64,000 bases of DNA from Avichristensenella sp031550535 (lineage in GTDB: Bacteria; Bacillota; Clostridia; Christensenellales; Aristaeellaceae), in the NCBI GenBank assembly GCA_031550535.1, contig JAVBOM010000001.1, positions 1 to 64,000 on the forward strand, given 5' to 3'. Shown one piece after another: positions 8,311 to 16,951 of the stretch. The notes beneath the pieces are model-generated. The model saw only the letters and a list, made by a program, of their open reading frames with translations, searched no databases and had not been told where the DNA came from. Both the position numbers and the translations under genes were made by a program. Within the stretch, counting starts at the first letter, position 1, and each line of letters begins with the position of its first letter.

Positions 8311-8397
8311 GGGGGATTTTGCCAGAAATCCCTGCCAAACGGCGGCGCGATTTGAAAAATCGGGCGCCATAAGGGGATTTCGCCAGAAATCCTTGCC
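8311..8397 (+). repeat. Short double-hairpin repeat (S family) with an extra A module
   Basis: Modules A (GGGATTTTGCCAGAAATCCC), B (GGCGGCGCGATTTGAAAAAT then CGGGCGCCAT) and A again (GGGGATTTCGCCAGAAATCC). It occupies the leader of the minus-strand dnaK gene, about 20-105 nt upstream of its start. Confidence 0.8.
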
Positions 8398-8536
8398 TCT
8401 TTGCATACATTATACTCGCCAATGTGAATGCAAGATAAACAGAACATAAGAAATTTGTTAACAGCACCCCTATACGGGCAAAAAAAGACCGTCCTGCGGT
8501 GAATATTCATTCAAAGATAAAATTAGTATGACGCTG

Positions 8537-8565
8537 TTGCGTATTCCAACACAACAGCCTATAAT
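8537..8565 (+). promoter_or_regulatory. Sigma-A-like promoter of the GH3-esterase gene
   Basis: TTGCGT, 17-bp spacer, TATAAT, ending about 50 nt before the GH3 start codon. The same TTGCG-type -35 box occurs at two other predicted promoters in the window. Confidence 0.7.
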
Positions 8566-8615
8566 TGACAGTGAAAACTTGGTCAAACCGTCGAAACAGA
8601 AAGGGAGGAATCACC

Positions 8616-11600
8616 ATGCGTCTCCGTCGCCTATGCAAGCAAATCCTTTCCTGTACCCTGACCATGCTGCTCCTCATCACTTCCGTTCCCGCGGCATCCG
8701 CCGAAGGGACGGCCTACGCTGCTCAGGAGAACGCCGCGGGCGGCTTCTTCATTGTCCAAAACCCGGATGGCGGCAAAACGCTGGGGTATTCCAAGGACTC
8801 CGGCGTCACGCTGCTGGACGTCACCGTCGACGGCAAGACCTACGCGTTCAAGGACCTGAATCAGAACGGCGAACTCGACCCGTATGAGGACTGGCGCCTC
8901 ACCGACGAGGCGCGCGCCGAGGACCTGGTGAATCGCCTGACGATCGAGGAAATCGCCGGGCTGATGCTGGCCAGCTACCACTTCGGCATGGGCGCGGGCG
9001 TATCCGCTGACCTGGACGCGTCGGCCAACCTGATGGGCTCCACGACGCGGGGCCTGCTGGACAAGGGTGTCCGCGCGATCCTGAACGCGGCCTCGTCCCA
9101 GGCGACACAGCCGCAGGTTGAGTGGTCCAACGCCATGCAGGCGTACGCGGAATCCAAGCCTTACGGCATCCCCGTCAACGTGTTCTCCGATCCGCGCAGC
9201 AACGCGGGCGCGAACGACGGGCCGTACGACGGCAGCAAAAGCTCGGTCGCGAAGTGGCCGGGCAGCCTGGGCTTCGCGGCGACGTTTGATTCGTCCCTGG
9301 TGGAGCTGTTCGGCGAGTACACCGCCCGGGAGTACCGCGCGCTCGGCATCACGACGGCGCTCTCCCCGCAGATTGACCTGGGGACCGAGCCGCGCTGGAA
9401 CCGCATCAACGGCACGTTCGGCGAGAGCCCCTCGCTGTCCGCCGAGATGACGCTGGCGTATGTCCGGGGCTTCCAGGGCACATACGCCGACGAAGATTCC
9501 GCCTGGGGCCCGGATTCCGTCGCGACGATGGTCAAGCACTGGCCCGGCGACGGCATGGGCGAGGCGGGCCGCGAATCGCACGCGAACGGCGGCAAGTACG
9601 CCGTGTACCCGGGGGACAACCTCGGCGACCACCTGAAGCCTTTTGAGGCCGTGATGAAGGATGCCCACGGCACGTCTCTGGCAGCGGCGGTCATGCCGTC
9701 GTACTCCATCGGCGTCGCTCAGGACAGCAGCCCGCTCGGCGGCGACGAAAAGCAGCTCGGCAGCGGCGTCAGCCCGTTCAAGATGACACGGACACTGCGC
9801 GGCGAGCTGGGCTACGACGGCCTGGTCTGCACCGACTGGGGCGTGTCCGGCACCATTTTTGACAATCCGGACGGCACGATCACGGACGCGGGCGGCGGCA
9901 TGGCTTGGGGCACCGGCGACCTGACGGCCGGACCGCGCGTCTGGGCCGGCATCAAGGTCGGTATCGACATGTACGGCGGCCTGGATTCCGTCGGCGCGGT
10001 ACTGGAAGCGTACAAGACCGCGTGCGAGGAAATTGGCGAGGAGGGGGCGTTCGCGCGCTTCAAGGAGTCCGCGTACCGCGCGCTCGTCCTGTCGTTCCGG
10101 CTGGGGCTGTTTGAGAACCCGTACCTGGATGTCGAGGCGTCCGTCGCCTTTGTCGGCAACGAGGAATTCTCCGCCGCCGGCTTTGACGCGCAGCTCAAAT
10201 CCATCGTGATGCTGAAGAACACGGGCGGCGTCATCGGCGCGGCAGGCGAAAAGCAGACCGTGTACATCCCGATGGCGTTCACGCCGGAATCCGCCTCCAT
10301 GTTTGGCACGACGCCGGCGTCGCTCGGGCCGGTGATCGACGAGACGCTCGCGTCCGAGTTCTTCAACGTCGTTACCGATGAAATTGCAAAAGATGCGAAT
10401 CCCGAGTCGTACACGGCGGAGGACATCATCCCGCGCACCGACTTTACGGGCGTTGATTTCGCGCTGGTCAAGGTCAGCAGCCCGCTGAGCCCCGGCGATA
10501 TGTTCAGCGGCTACGGATATAGCTCGACCCTGCGCAACGTGCCCGGCGACGAGGAAGCAACCGGCATGATGGGCAGCATCTCCATGTACGCGTACCGGCC
10601 GGACGAACCGACCGACAACGGCTACCTGCCCAAGACGCTGCAGTACCGCGAGTACACGGCCGACCCGGCGATCGTCCGCGCGAAGCCCATCGCGACCGAC
10701 CCGGTGGAGGAAGAACAGTGGATCGCGGCGGGCGGCGAGCCCGGGATGTCGCGCTACTACGGCGGCAAGTCCACGACGGCGACGAACGAGGCGCACCTGG
10801 ACCTGATCCTGTGCGTCGCGGAGGCGGCGGGCGATGTTCCGGTCGTCGTGGCGATCGCGGCGGAATCGCCGATGCTCTTTGGCGAGTTTGAACCGGAAGT
10901 CCAGGGGATCCTCATGGGCTTTGGCGTCAGCGACCGCGCGCTGATGAGCATCGTATCCGGCCAGACCGAGCCTGGCGCGCTGCTCCCGCTGCAGATGCCG
11001 CTGGACATGGAGACGGTCGAAAAACAAATGGAGGATGTGCCCTTTGACATGACGTGCTATGTGGATGGCGATGGAAACACGTACGACTTCGGCTTTGGTT
11101 TGAACTGGCAGGGCGCGATCACGGACGGGCGCGCCGACGCCTACCGGACGGGCGGCGCGGCGGCCGATGCAGCCGCCACGGCGGCCGGCAGCTACGCGGC
11201 CGTCATCGAGGGGTTCGACTGGGGCCCGGGCATCACCAAGCTGATCGTGGCGCTGGACCGCGCGGTCGCGCCGGACTCGGTGAATAAAGATGCGTTCACC
11301 GTCACCGAGCACAAGAAAATCATGGATTTCGCGACGATGTCCATCGGCGAGGCGGATTTTGAGCGCACCGTCACGGACGCCTATGCCTGCGACATCGACG
11401 GCAAGCAGGTCACCTGGGAGAGCGCGTATATCGCCATCGAGCTAGCGGTCAGCCCGAGCGAGGGCAACCCGTTCTTCTACGATTTCCTCGGCACCGGGCA
11501 GAACGACTGGGCGGAGCCGTACACGAACAAGATTGCGCTGACGGCGGACGGGGCGCCTATCACGGCGCTGGCGATTGACGAGGTGCCGACCGCGCGGATC

Positions 11601-12431
11601 ATGCCGCAGGCCGACCTGTTCGACAGGACCGGGACGTTCACCGCGAAGGACGGCACCGCGCTGACCTACGCGTCGTACACGCCGCCGGAGGGCCAGAACA
11701 CGAACGCGCTGATCATCTGGCTGCACGGCGCGGGCGAGGGCGGCACGGATCCGAATGTCGCGCTGCTGGGCAATAAGGTGGTCGCGCTCGGCGGCGAGGA
11801 AATCCAGGGACTGTTCGGCGGCGCGTACGTGCTGACGCCGCAGGCCCCGACGATGTGGATGGACAACGGCGAGAAGAACCCCGAAACGGGCGCGCCGATG
11901 TATGTCAATGACGACAACTTCGTCTCCATCTACACGGAGGCGCTGATGGAGCTGATCGAGGCGTTTGTCGCGGAGCATCCGGACATTGACCCGGCGAACA
12001 TCTTCGTCGGCGGCTGCTCCAACGGCGGGTTCATGACCATGAACATGCTGATCCACTATCCGGCGTATTTCCGCGCCGCGTACCCGGTCTGCGAGGCGTA
12101 CATGGACGCGTGGATCACGGACGAGGACATTGCGGCGATCAAGCACATCCCGATCTGGTTCACCTATGCGGATACCGACACCGTCGTCGACCCGAAGCTG
12201 ACGGCCATCCCGACCGCCGAGCGGCTCATCGCCGCGGGGGCGGAGGACGTGCACGTGTCCGGGTTCCCGAATGTCCTGGATACCACCGGGCTGTACAAGA
12301 CGCCGGACGGCCAGCCGTATGAATACATGGGGCATTGGTCTTGGCTGTACACGCTGAACAACGAGTGCGTCGATACGATGGACGGGAAGGAAGTCACGAT
12401 CTGGGAATGGATGGCGAGGATGGCCAAGTAG
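8616..12431 (+). CDS. Secreted GH3 beta-glycosidase fused to a C-terminal esterase
   Basis: 1271 residues. The signal peptide is residues 1 to about 29 (MRLRRLCKQILSCTLTMLLL, then PAASAEG). The GH3 TIM-barrel holds VKHWPGDG and the nucleophile in VCTDWG (Asp407); the GH3 C-terminal domain follows (SIVMLKNTGG near 530). From about residue 1008 there is a separate alpha/beta hydrolase: IIWLHGAGEGG oxyanion region, nucleophile elbow GCSNGG (Ser1135), and acid/His candidates in YADTDTVVDP and GHWSW. This matches feruloyl/acetyl-esterase or PHB-depolymerase-like domains. I infer release of sugars plus de-esterification of a plant polysaccharide. The start has GGGAGG 7 nt upstream and the gene is monocistronic, with promoter at 8537 and terminator at 12453. 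Confidence 0.92.
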   Translation: MRLRRLCKQILSCTLTMLLLITSVPAASAEGTAYAAQENAAGGFFIVQNPDGGKTLGYSKDSGVTLLDVTVDGKTYAFKDLNQNGELDPYEDWRLTDEARAEDLVNRLTIEEIAGLMLASYHFGMGAGVSADLDASANLMGSTTRGLLDKGVRAILNAASSQATQPQVEWSNAMQAYAESKPYGIPVNVFSDPRSNAGANDGPYDGSKSSVAKWPGSLGFAATFDSSLVELFGEYTAREYRALGITTALSPQIDLGTEPRWNRINGTFGESPSLSAEMTLAYVRGFQGTYADEDSAWGPDSVATMVKHWPGDGMGEAGRESHANGGKYAVYPGDNLGDHLKPFEAVMKDAHGTSLAAAVMPSYSIGVAQDSSPLGGDEKQLGSGVSPFKMTRTLRGELGYDGLVCTDWGVSGTIFDNPDGTITDAGGGMAWGTGDLTAGPRVWAGIKVGIDMYGGLDSVGAVLEAYKTACEEIGEEGAFARFKESAYRALVLSFRLGLFENPYLDVEASVAFVGNEEFSAAGFDAQLKSIVMLKNTGGVIGAAGEKQTVYIPMAFTPESASMFGTTPASLGPVIDETLASEFFNVVTDEIAKDANPESYTAEDIIPRTDFTGVDFALVKVSSPLSPGDMFSGYGYSSTLRNVPGDEEATGMMGSISMYAYRPDEPTDNGYLPKTLQYREYTADPAIVRAKPIATDPVEEEQWIAAGGEPGMSRYYGGKSTTATNEAHLDLILCVAEAAGDVPVVVAIAAESPMLFGEFEPEVQGILMGFGVSDRALMSIVSGQTEPGALLPLQMPLDMETVEKQMEDVPFDMTCYVDGDGNTYDFGFGLNWQGAITDGRADAYRTGGAAADAAATAAGSYAAVIEGFDWGPGITKLIVALDRAVAPDSVNKDAFTVTEHKKIMDFATMSIGEADFERTVTDAYACDIDGKQVTWESAYIAIELAVSPSEGNPFFYDFLGTGQNDWAEPYTNKIALTADGAPITALAIDEVPTARIMPQADLFDRTGTFTAKDGTALTYASYTPPEGQNTNALIIWLHGAGEGGTDPNVALLGNKVVALGGEEIQGLFGGAYVLTPQAPTMWMDNGEKNPETGAPMYVNDDNFVSIYTEALMELIEAFVAEHPDIDPANIFVGGCSNGGFMTMNMLIHYPAYFRAAYPVCEAYMDAWITDEDIAAIKHIPIWFTYADTDTVVDPKLTAIPTAERLIAAGAEDVHVSGFPNVLDTTGLYKTPDGQPYEYMGHWSWLYTLNNECVDTMDGKEVTIWEWMARMAK

Positions 12432-12452
12432 CCATGACGCCCTGGTAACCAC

Positions 12453-12491
12453 GGGCCCGACTGCTGGCAATGCCGGTGGTTGGGCCTTTTT
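12453..12491 (+). terminator. Intrinsic terminator of the GH3-esterase gene
   Basis: GGCCCGAC...GTTGGGCC stem followed by TTTTT, 22 nt after the stop codon. Confidence 0.85.
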
Positions 12492-12501
12492 CGCAAGTCT
12501 T

Positions 12502-12662
12502 ATACCAATTGCAGGTAGGAAATTCCATAAAGATCGCGAAGGATTTTCGTTCCTCGCTAAGCCGCCGAAGCGAGGCGTAGCAGCGCTACGCTGAGCGGAG
12601 AAGGCAACGCGAGGGACGAAAAGACTCGCGAGATTGTGGCAGTTTCTGACGGAAATTGGTAT
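12502..12662. mobile_element. MITE-like palindromic element with 9-bp terminal inverted repeats
   Basis: About 161 bp bounded by ATACCAATT (12502-12510) and AATTGGTAT (12654-12662), flanked by TA-type sequence. Inside are further inverted arms (GGATTTTCGTTCCTCGC against GCGAGGGACGAAAA) and a central GTAGCAGCGCTAC palindrome, so the whole can fold as one long hairpin. It has no coding capacity. Its right end abuts the stop codon of the nucleotidyltransferase gene. Confidence 0.75.
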
Positions 12663-13309
12663 TATACCCTTTCCGCCCACCGGTGCCCTTCCGGGTACGC
12701 GGTGCAAAGGGCGCTTTTCAGCCACGCGCGCTGTTCCCGGGCCATCAGCGGCAGGGCGGTGTCGAAATCGCGCTGATACTCGGGGTTCCCGCTCGCCGTG
12801 GACTTGTACAGCAGCACGATCTCCGGCGCGAGGTACGGAATGCCGTCGAACGTCAGAACGGCATCCTCCCACGCCCTGCTGATCGCGGGGTTGCGCGCGT
12901 ACAGGAAGTGGCCGTCCTTTCGGCGGTTGAACAGGAACTCGATGAAATCCAGGTCCATCTGTTCCGAATCGTCGAAATCGACCGCGTACATGTCCTTTTC
13001 CTTTTCCGTGAATGCGTAGCGCGGGTTCCCCTCCCGCACGCACCAGATGTTGCTTTTCACGCGCATCTGCTCCCCGGTGTCGCGAATCCTGTGGAGCCAT
13101 TCCGTGCCGCACGGCTCGTACACGTCCCACCCGTCCGCGAGCAGAAACCGGATGATCCTGTCCCGGTCCGCCCAATCGGCGGAGACATCCACATCCTTGT
13201 GGGGCCGGGTTTTGCGGCCCGCAAACAGGTCAATCGCGCCGCCGCCGCAGATGGCGCAGTCCACGCCGGTGCCGCGCAGGTATCCGTGCAGCGCGTAAAG
13301 CAAATTCAC
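12662..13309 (-). CDS. Nucleotidyltransferase of the aminoglycoside/lincosamide type
   Basis: 215 residues with the minimal nucleotidyltransferase core: CAICGGGAIDLFAGRKTRPHKDVDVS. This is the GG...(T)R-x-H-x-D-(I/V)-D pattern with two metal-binding Asp, as in AadB ANT(2'')-like and LnuA-like enzymes, which transfer AMP to small hydroxylated substrates. The C-terminal half (PYLAPEIVLLYKSTA) matches the conserved substrate-side segment. I chose the GTG at 13309, with AAAGGAGG 9 nt upstream; an ATG further up lacks a site. Actual resistance activity is not established: many such genes are uncharacterised. The stop codon coincides with the end of the MITE-like element. Confidence 0.8.
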   Translation of the reverse strand: MNLLYALHGYLRGTGVDCAICGGGAIDLFAGRKTRPHKDVDVSADWADRDRIIRFLLADGWDVYEPCGTEWLHRIRDTGEQMRVKSNIWCVREGNPRYAFTEKEKDMYAVDFDDSEQMDLDFIEFLFNRRKDGHFLYARNPAISRAWEDAVLTFDGIPYLAPEIVLLYKSTASGNPEYQRDFDTALPLMAREQRAWLKSALCTAYPEGHRWAERV

Positions 13310-13374
13310 AGGGCGCGGCCTCCTTTCGCAGAAACCGGAAAAAGAAACGCCGGCATGCACCGGCGCTCCTTAAT

Positions 13375-13432
13375 GGCGGCGCTGACTCGAAGAATCAGAT
13401 GCCATACGGGGATTCCGCAAGAAATCCCTACC
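13375..13432 (+). repeat. Short double-hairpin repeat (S family)
   Basis: Diverged modules B (GGCGGCGCTGACTCGAAGAATC) and A (GGGGATTCCGCAAGAAATCCC) about 65 nt upstream of the minus-strand nucleotidyltransferase start, in the usual orientation. Confidence 0.7.
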
Positions 13433-13464
13433 TTATATCCTGGTCTTGTTCGGTATGACAGGCT

Positions 13465-13974
13465 CTACTGCACGCTCTTCGCGGCGGCGATGATCGCCTC
13501 AATATAGCCCAGCGTGTCCGCCAGCGTGCTGCTGGTCACGGCGTCGATCATTTCTTCCTTCGTCTTGCCCTCGATGGCGGCTTCCAGCTCGGCCACGGTC
13601 TTGCCCGCGACAAACGCCTCAATCGCCTTGTAGGACTCCACCAGGTTCTGCGTCGCGCCGCCGTTGGCGGCCATGTTGGCGCTGTATCCCTCGTCGCTGC
13701 CGCGCTTGGAGGCCAGGATGTTGCCGTCCGCGTTGGTGAAGTTCTCGGGATTCGGCACGCTGGCAAAGCCTTCCGGCGCGCAGAACTGGAATTCCTCGAT
13801 CAGGGCGGCTTCAATCACGTCGCCGTTCATCGCCACGGTCGCCACACAGAACGCGCGGCTGCCATGGGCAGGATACATCGCCTGTCCGAGTTTCGTTTCC
13901 GCAAGGGCCACCGCGCCGACGAGCGTCAGGGAGACCAAAAGAACAGCCAGAAAGAGAGAAATCATTTTCCGCAT
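13465..13974 (-). CDS. Secreted protein of unknown function
   Basis: 169 residues with a clear signal peptide (MRKMISLFLAVLLVSLTLVG, cleavage after about 25). The mature part contains YPAHGSRAFCVATVAMNGDV followed by IEAALIEEFQF, an extracellular beta-rich pattern. It then has GNILASKRGSDEGYSANM and an alpha-helical C-terminus with VAGKTVAELEAAIEGKT. The first part loosely resembles FMN-binding-domain-type secreted proteins of Clostridia, but the diagnostic motif is absent and I do not assign it. The start was set at the Met before Arg-Lys because that creates the signal peptide. Neighbours give no clue. Confidence 0.75.
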   Translation of the reverse strand: MRKMISLFLAVLLVSLTLVGAVALAETKLGQAMYPAHGSRAFCVATVAMNGDVIEAALIEEFQFCAPEGFASVPNPENFTNADGNILASKRGSDEGYSANMAANGGATQNLVESYKAIEAFVAGKTVAELEAAIEGKTKEEMIDAVTSSTLADTLGYIEAIIAAAKSVQ

Positions 13975-14174
13975 GGGTGTGTCCTCCATTTTGTGAAAAT
14001 TTTATCATTTGCGATAACAGCTCTGATTCTAGCCAATCCGGACGCACTTGTCAATACGAACGAAGGACGAAAAACAAAGGAATTCTTTACGTTTTCGAGA
14101 AATAATACAAGAAGGGATTCCACCGGGAACCCGAACCCTGTTTTGTCCAAAGATCGTTGAAAGGAGGCCTTGCC

Positions 14175-14507
14175 ATGCTGTACTGTGAGAAGTGCGAACG
14201 CGTGCTCGCGGACGAGACGGATATCTGTGAAAAATGCGGAAGAAAGCCGCGCCCTCCGCGCGAGAACGAACCGGCGCTGCTCGCTGAGACCTGCGTGATG
14301 CACGCCAATATGATCGGCCCGCTGCTTTCCGACACGGGGATTCCGTTCTCCAAGCAGGGCGGCCTGGGCGCGGCGTTCACCATGCGCGCGGGCACCCTGC
14401 TGGAGACCTACCGCTTTTTCGTGCCCTGCGGCGTGTACGCGGAGGCCCGCGCGCTGCTGGAATCGGCGTTCGGGGAGGACCCGGGAATTATGGAGACGCT
14501 GCGGTAG
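14175..14507 (+). CDS. Small zinc-ribbon protein
   Basis: 110 residues beginning with a zinc knuckle CEKCERVLADETDICEKCG (C-x2-C, C-x2-C). The rest (LLAETCVMHANMIGPLLSDTGIPF, TYRFFVPCGVYAEARALLESAF) resembles the DUF2007-like signal-transducing fold, in which GIPF and LFVP strands frame a small ligand or protein surface. AAGGAGG is 8 nt before the ATG. It stands alone on the plus strand. Probably cytosolic and regulatory; function unknown. Confidence 0.78.
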   Translation: MLYCEKCERVLADETDICEKCGRKPRPPRENEPALLAETCVMHANMIGPLLSDTGIPFSKQGGLGAAFTMRAGTLLETYRFFVPCGVYAEARALLESAFGEDPGIMETLR

Positions 14508-14561
14508 AGATTTCTGTCGAAATCCTTTGATGTCGCGGATTCCAGAAATCCCCGCCGCCAT
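14508..14561 (-). repeat. Short double-hairpin repeat (S family), decayed
   Basis: AGATTTCTGTCGAAATCC followed by a shortened module B ending CCCCGCCGCCAT, directly after the stop codon of the zinc-ribbon gene. Confidence 0.6.
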
Positions 14562-14578
14562 TCGCGGTAAAAAGAAAA

Positions 14579-14609
14579 GCGCCTGGCCAGCATATTGCCG
14601 GTCAGGCGC
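14579..14609 (-). terminator. Intrinsic terminator of the zinc-uptake operon
   Basis: Minus-strand stem GCGCCTGACC...GGCCAGGCGC followed by TTTTCTTTTT, about 310 nt after the last operon gene. A copy of the long repeat lies between. Confidence 0.8.
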
Positions 14610-14915
14610 GTGACTTTCCCGGGAGGTTTGGAGGGTGTGAAACCCTCCAACTGCAATCAGGCCCGGCGACCCTCGCACATTGTCGCGCCGCTACGCGGCA
14701 CTCTGTGTGCGAGGGAATCTTCGCGCCGTCTGTTCGCCCCACTGGGGCGACGGCGCTCCGATTCATGTACGGCGGGCCGCCGATCCCGGGACCAGTCGCG
14801 CGGGACTGGTCACGGGATCATTTCCATCGTTCCCGGAGCCGCCCAGAAATCCCGCAGGATTTCAGACTCCGTTCCCCGTTCCCCCCAACTCGTCAAAAAC
14901 CGCAGTTTTTGACGA
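14610..14915 (-). repeat. Long hairpin-cassette repeat, copy L2
   Basis: Read on the minus strand from the stop at 14921: hairpin CGTCAAAAAC-TGCG-GTTTTTGACG (14891-14914), then GAAATCC-TGCG-GGATTTC (14846-14863). Next is an imperfect GATCCCG...ACCAGTC stem (14783-14820), a GTCGCCCCAGTGGGGCGA module (14733-14750), an extra GAGGGTCGC/CGCACAC region, and TTGGAGGG/CCCTCCAA (14628-14650). It fills the 3' untranslated region of the zinc operon. Confidence 0.8.
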
Positions 14916-14920
14916 CTCCG

Positions 14921-15421
14921 TCACTGCGTCACCGTCTCCACCCCGCGCGAAGGCATCACCCGAAGGCTATCCAGCTTCAACTGCAAATACGTTGCGCCGC
15001 CCTCCTCGTATTCCTCCAGCACGCCGATGACCTCCACCCACGCGTCCTCCGCGGGAACCTCGAATTTGCCCTCGTCCCAGGCCACCTCAAAGCCCACGTT
15101 GCCGTCGTTGCCGCAGCAGCCGGGGCCGTAGCGGATCACCATATAGTAGGTAGAATCGGACGGCTCATAGTACGAGGAGTAGAACATGCCCTCGTATTTG
15201 ATCGTCTTGCCCAGGTAGTCGTCCTGGTTCAAATACACTTCGTTCGTCTGCGCGATGAACATCTTTTCCTTGATTTCCAGGTCCACCGCGATGTTGCCGG
15301 CAGGAAGCGGCACGGTTTCCGCCTCCGCGCCCGGGGTTTGCTGACCGCTGCACCCCGCCATCAGCGGCAACAGCGCCGCCAGCATCAACGCCAACAACCA
15401 TCCTCTGTTTATCCTTTTCAT
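14921..15421 (-). CDS. Lipoprotein in the zinc-uptake operon
   Basis: 166 residues. The lipoprotein signal peptide ends LLPLMAGCSG, with the modified cysteine at residue 24. The mature part begins in an unstructured PGAEAETVPLPAG stretch and continues with IDLEIKEKMF-type beta strands, a QDDYLGKTIKYEGMF segment and RYGPGCCGNDGNVGFEVAW. It resembles the OB-fold lipoproteins of the TIGR03943/YcgQ neighbourhood, which often travel with metal transport. Its ATG overlaps the znuB stop (ATGA), so it is translationally coupled. I infer a surface-exposed helper in zinc capture, possibly using the CC pair. Function is not proven. Confidence 0.8.
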   Translation of the reverse strand: MKRINRGWLLALMLAALLPLMAGCSGQQTPGAEAETVPLPAGNIAVDLEIKEKMFIAQTNEVYLNQDDYLGKTIKYEGMFYSSYYEPSDSTYYMVIRYGPGCCGNDGNVGFEVAWDEGKFEVPAEDAWVEVIGVLEEYEEGGATYLQLKLDSLRVMPSRGVETVTQ

Positions 15422-16248
15422 GCGAAAACCCTCCTTTGCCGCGCGAGCCCCGCCGCCCAGAAGAGCAGGAAGGCCGCGATGTTGACGCCCACAACGCTCG
15501 CGCCCGTGGGCAGCGCGTACAGATACGAAATCACAAGCCCCAGGAAGAAGCACACGACGGATACCACGGCGGAACAGATCACCACGGACTTGAACCGCTT
15601 GCACACGCGCATGCTCGTCAGCGCCGGGAAAATGACCAGGCTGGAGATCAAGAGCGCGCCCATCATCCGCATGCCCAGCACGATCGTCACGGCGGTCAGG
15701 AACGCGATCAGCATGTTGTACAGCCCCGCGCGCGTGCCCGTCGCCCGGGCGAACGTCTCATCGAACGTGACGGCGAAAATCTTGTTATAAAACAGCACGA
15801 ACAGCAGCAGCACGACCGCGCACAGCGCGATGCTCAGCGTCACGTCGCTCTTGCTCATCGCCAGGATGCTGCCGAACATGTAGTTGCACACGTCCGTGCT
15901 CATGCCGGTCGATAGCGAGATGATCACCACGCCCAGCGCCAGCGAGCTGGTGGAAATCAGCGCGATGGCCGCGTCGCCTTTGATCTTGCTGCTCTCGCTG
16001 ATGCGCAGCAGCAGGAACGCGGCCAGCACCACCACCGGGATCGACACCATCAGGGGCGTCAGCCCCATCGCCGTGGCCATCGCCAGCGCGCAGAACCCAA
16101 CATGGGACAGCCCGTCCCCGATCATGGAATACCGCTTCAGCACGAGGCTGACGCCCAGCAGCGCGGCGCACAGTGACACCATGAGGCCCACCACCAGCGC
16201 GCGCACCAGGAATGTGTAGGAGAGCATCTCACGAAGCGTCTGCAACAC
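15418..16248 (-). CDS. znuB: Zinc ABC transporter permease ZnuB/AdcB
   Basis: 276 residues, about eight hydrophobic helices, of the metal ABC-3 permease family. Hallmarks are the N-terminal FLVRALVVGLMVSLCAALLGV, the segment RYSMIGDGLSHVGFCALA (conserved GDxLSH), and TVAITIVLGMRMMGALLISSLVIFPA-like later helices. The annotated start is the GTG at 16248, preceded by a G-rich site and overlapping znuC by 20 nt. An ATG at 16227 would cut seven residues from the N-terminus and has a weaker site. It moves Zn2+ (or Mn2+) delivered by the binding protein, with ZnuC supplying ATP hydrolysis. Confidence 0.92.
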   Translation of the reverse strand: MLQTLREMLSYTFLVRALVVGLMVSLCAALLGVSLVLKRYSMIGDGLSHVGFCALAMATAMGLTPLMVSIPVVVLAAFLLLRISESSKIKGDAAIALISTSSLALGVVIISLSTGMSTDVCNYMFGSILAMSKSDVTLSIALCAVVLLLFVLFYNKIFAVTFDETFARATGTRAGLYNMLIAFLTAVTIVLGMRMMGALLISSLVIFPALTSMRVCKRFKSVVICSAVVSVVCFFLGLVISYLYALPTGASVVGVNIAAFLLFWAAGLARQRRVFA

Positions 16249-16951
16249 CGCGCTCACCCCCCAGAAAATGGCGTCCGAGATCCGTCTCGGCGTATTCCTT
16301 CGCGCCGCCAAAGAAAAGCTGGCGGTTTTGAAGGTGCAGGATGTGGCTGGCATACGTCACCGCGCACTGAATATCGTGCGAGACCATCAGCACCGTGATG
16401 CCCATCTCCTTGTTCACGCGCTCGATCAGCGCATACAGCTCCTGCGTGACCACGGGGTCCAGCCCGGCCACCGGCTCATCCAGCAGCAGCACCTTCTTCG
16501 TGGCGCACAGGGCGCGGGCGAGCAGCGCCCGCTGCTGCTGCCCGCCGGAAAGTTCCCGATAGCACCGGTTCCGGAGTGAATCAATCCCCAGCCTGTGGAT
16601 GTTTTCGCTGGCGATCTGCTTGTCCTCGCGGCTGTAGAACGGCTTCCATCCCCGGCTGCTCTGCCGGCCGGAGAGCACCACCTCAAACACGCTGGCCGGG
16701 AAATCCTTCTGCGCCACCGTCTGCTGGGGCAGGTAGCCGATCTCCGTCGGCCGCAGTGCCTCCCCCAGCGCGATGGTGCCGCGCGCGGGCTGCTTCAAAC
16801 CAAGCAGTCCTTTCATCAGCGTGCTCTTGCCGGAGCCGTTCTCCCCGACAACGCACAGGTACATTCCGCTCTCCACCGCGAAATTCAGCCCTTCCACCGC
16901 GATGCCGCCCTCGTAGGCAAACGCGGCCTCCTTGCAGGCAATCAGCGCCAT
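16229..16951 (-). CDS. znuC: Zinc ABC transporter ATP-binding protein ZnuC/AdcC
   Basis: 240 residues. Walker A is GENGSGKST, the Q-loop is at YLPQQ, the signature is LSGGQQQR, Walker B is VLLLDEP and the switch His is in VSHD. The ATG follows GGGAGG and overlaps the stop of the binding-protein gene (TAATG), showing tight coupling. It powers zinc uptake with the znuA and znuB products at the membrane. Confidence 0.94.
   Translation of the reverse strand: MALIACKEAAFAYEGGIAVEGLNFAVESGMYLCVVGENGSGKSTLMKGLLGLKQPARGTIALGEALRPTEIGYLPQQTVAQKDFPASVFEVVLSGRQSSRGWKPFYSREDKQIASENIHRLGIDSLRNRCYRELSGGQQQRALLARALCATKKVLLLDEPVAGLDPVVTQELYALIERVNKEMGITVLMVSHDIQCAVTYASHILHLQNRQLFFGGAKEYAETDLGRHFLGGERGVADAS

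Noticed and set aside
8409..8414. TATAAT on the minus strand as dnaK promoter
   Set aside because: A good -10 box but no -35 at 16-18 bp and no CIRCE; not listed as a feature.
8631..11312. 893-codon minus-strand reading frame within the GH3 gene
   Set aside because: Mirror of codon bias in GC-rich DNA, low-complexity Arg/Ala/Val sequence without motifs.
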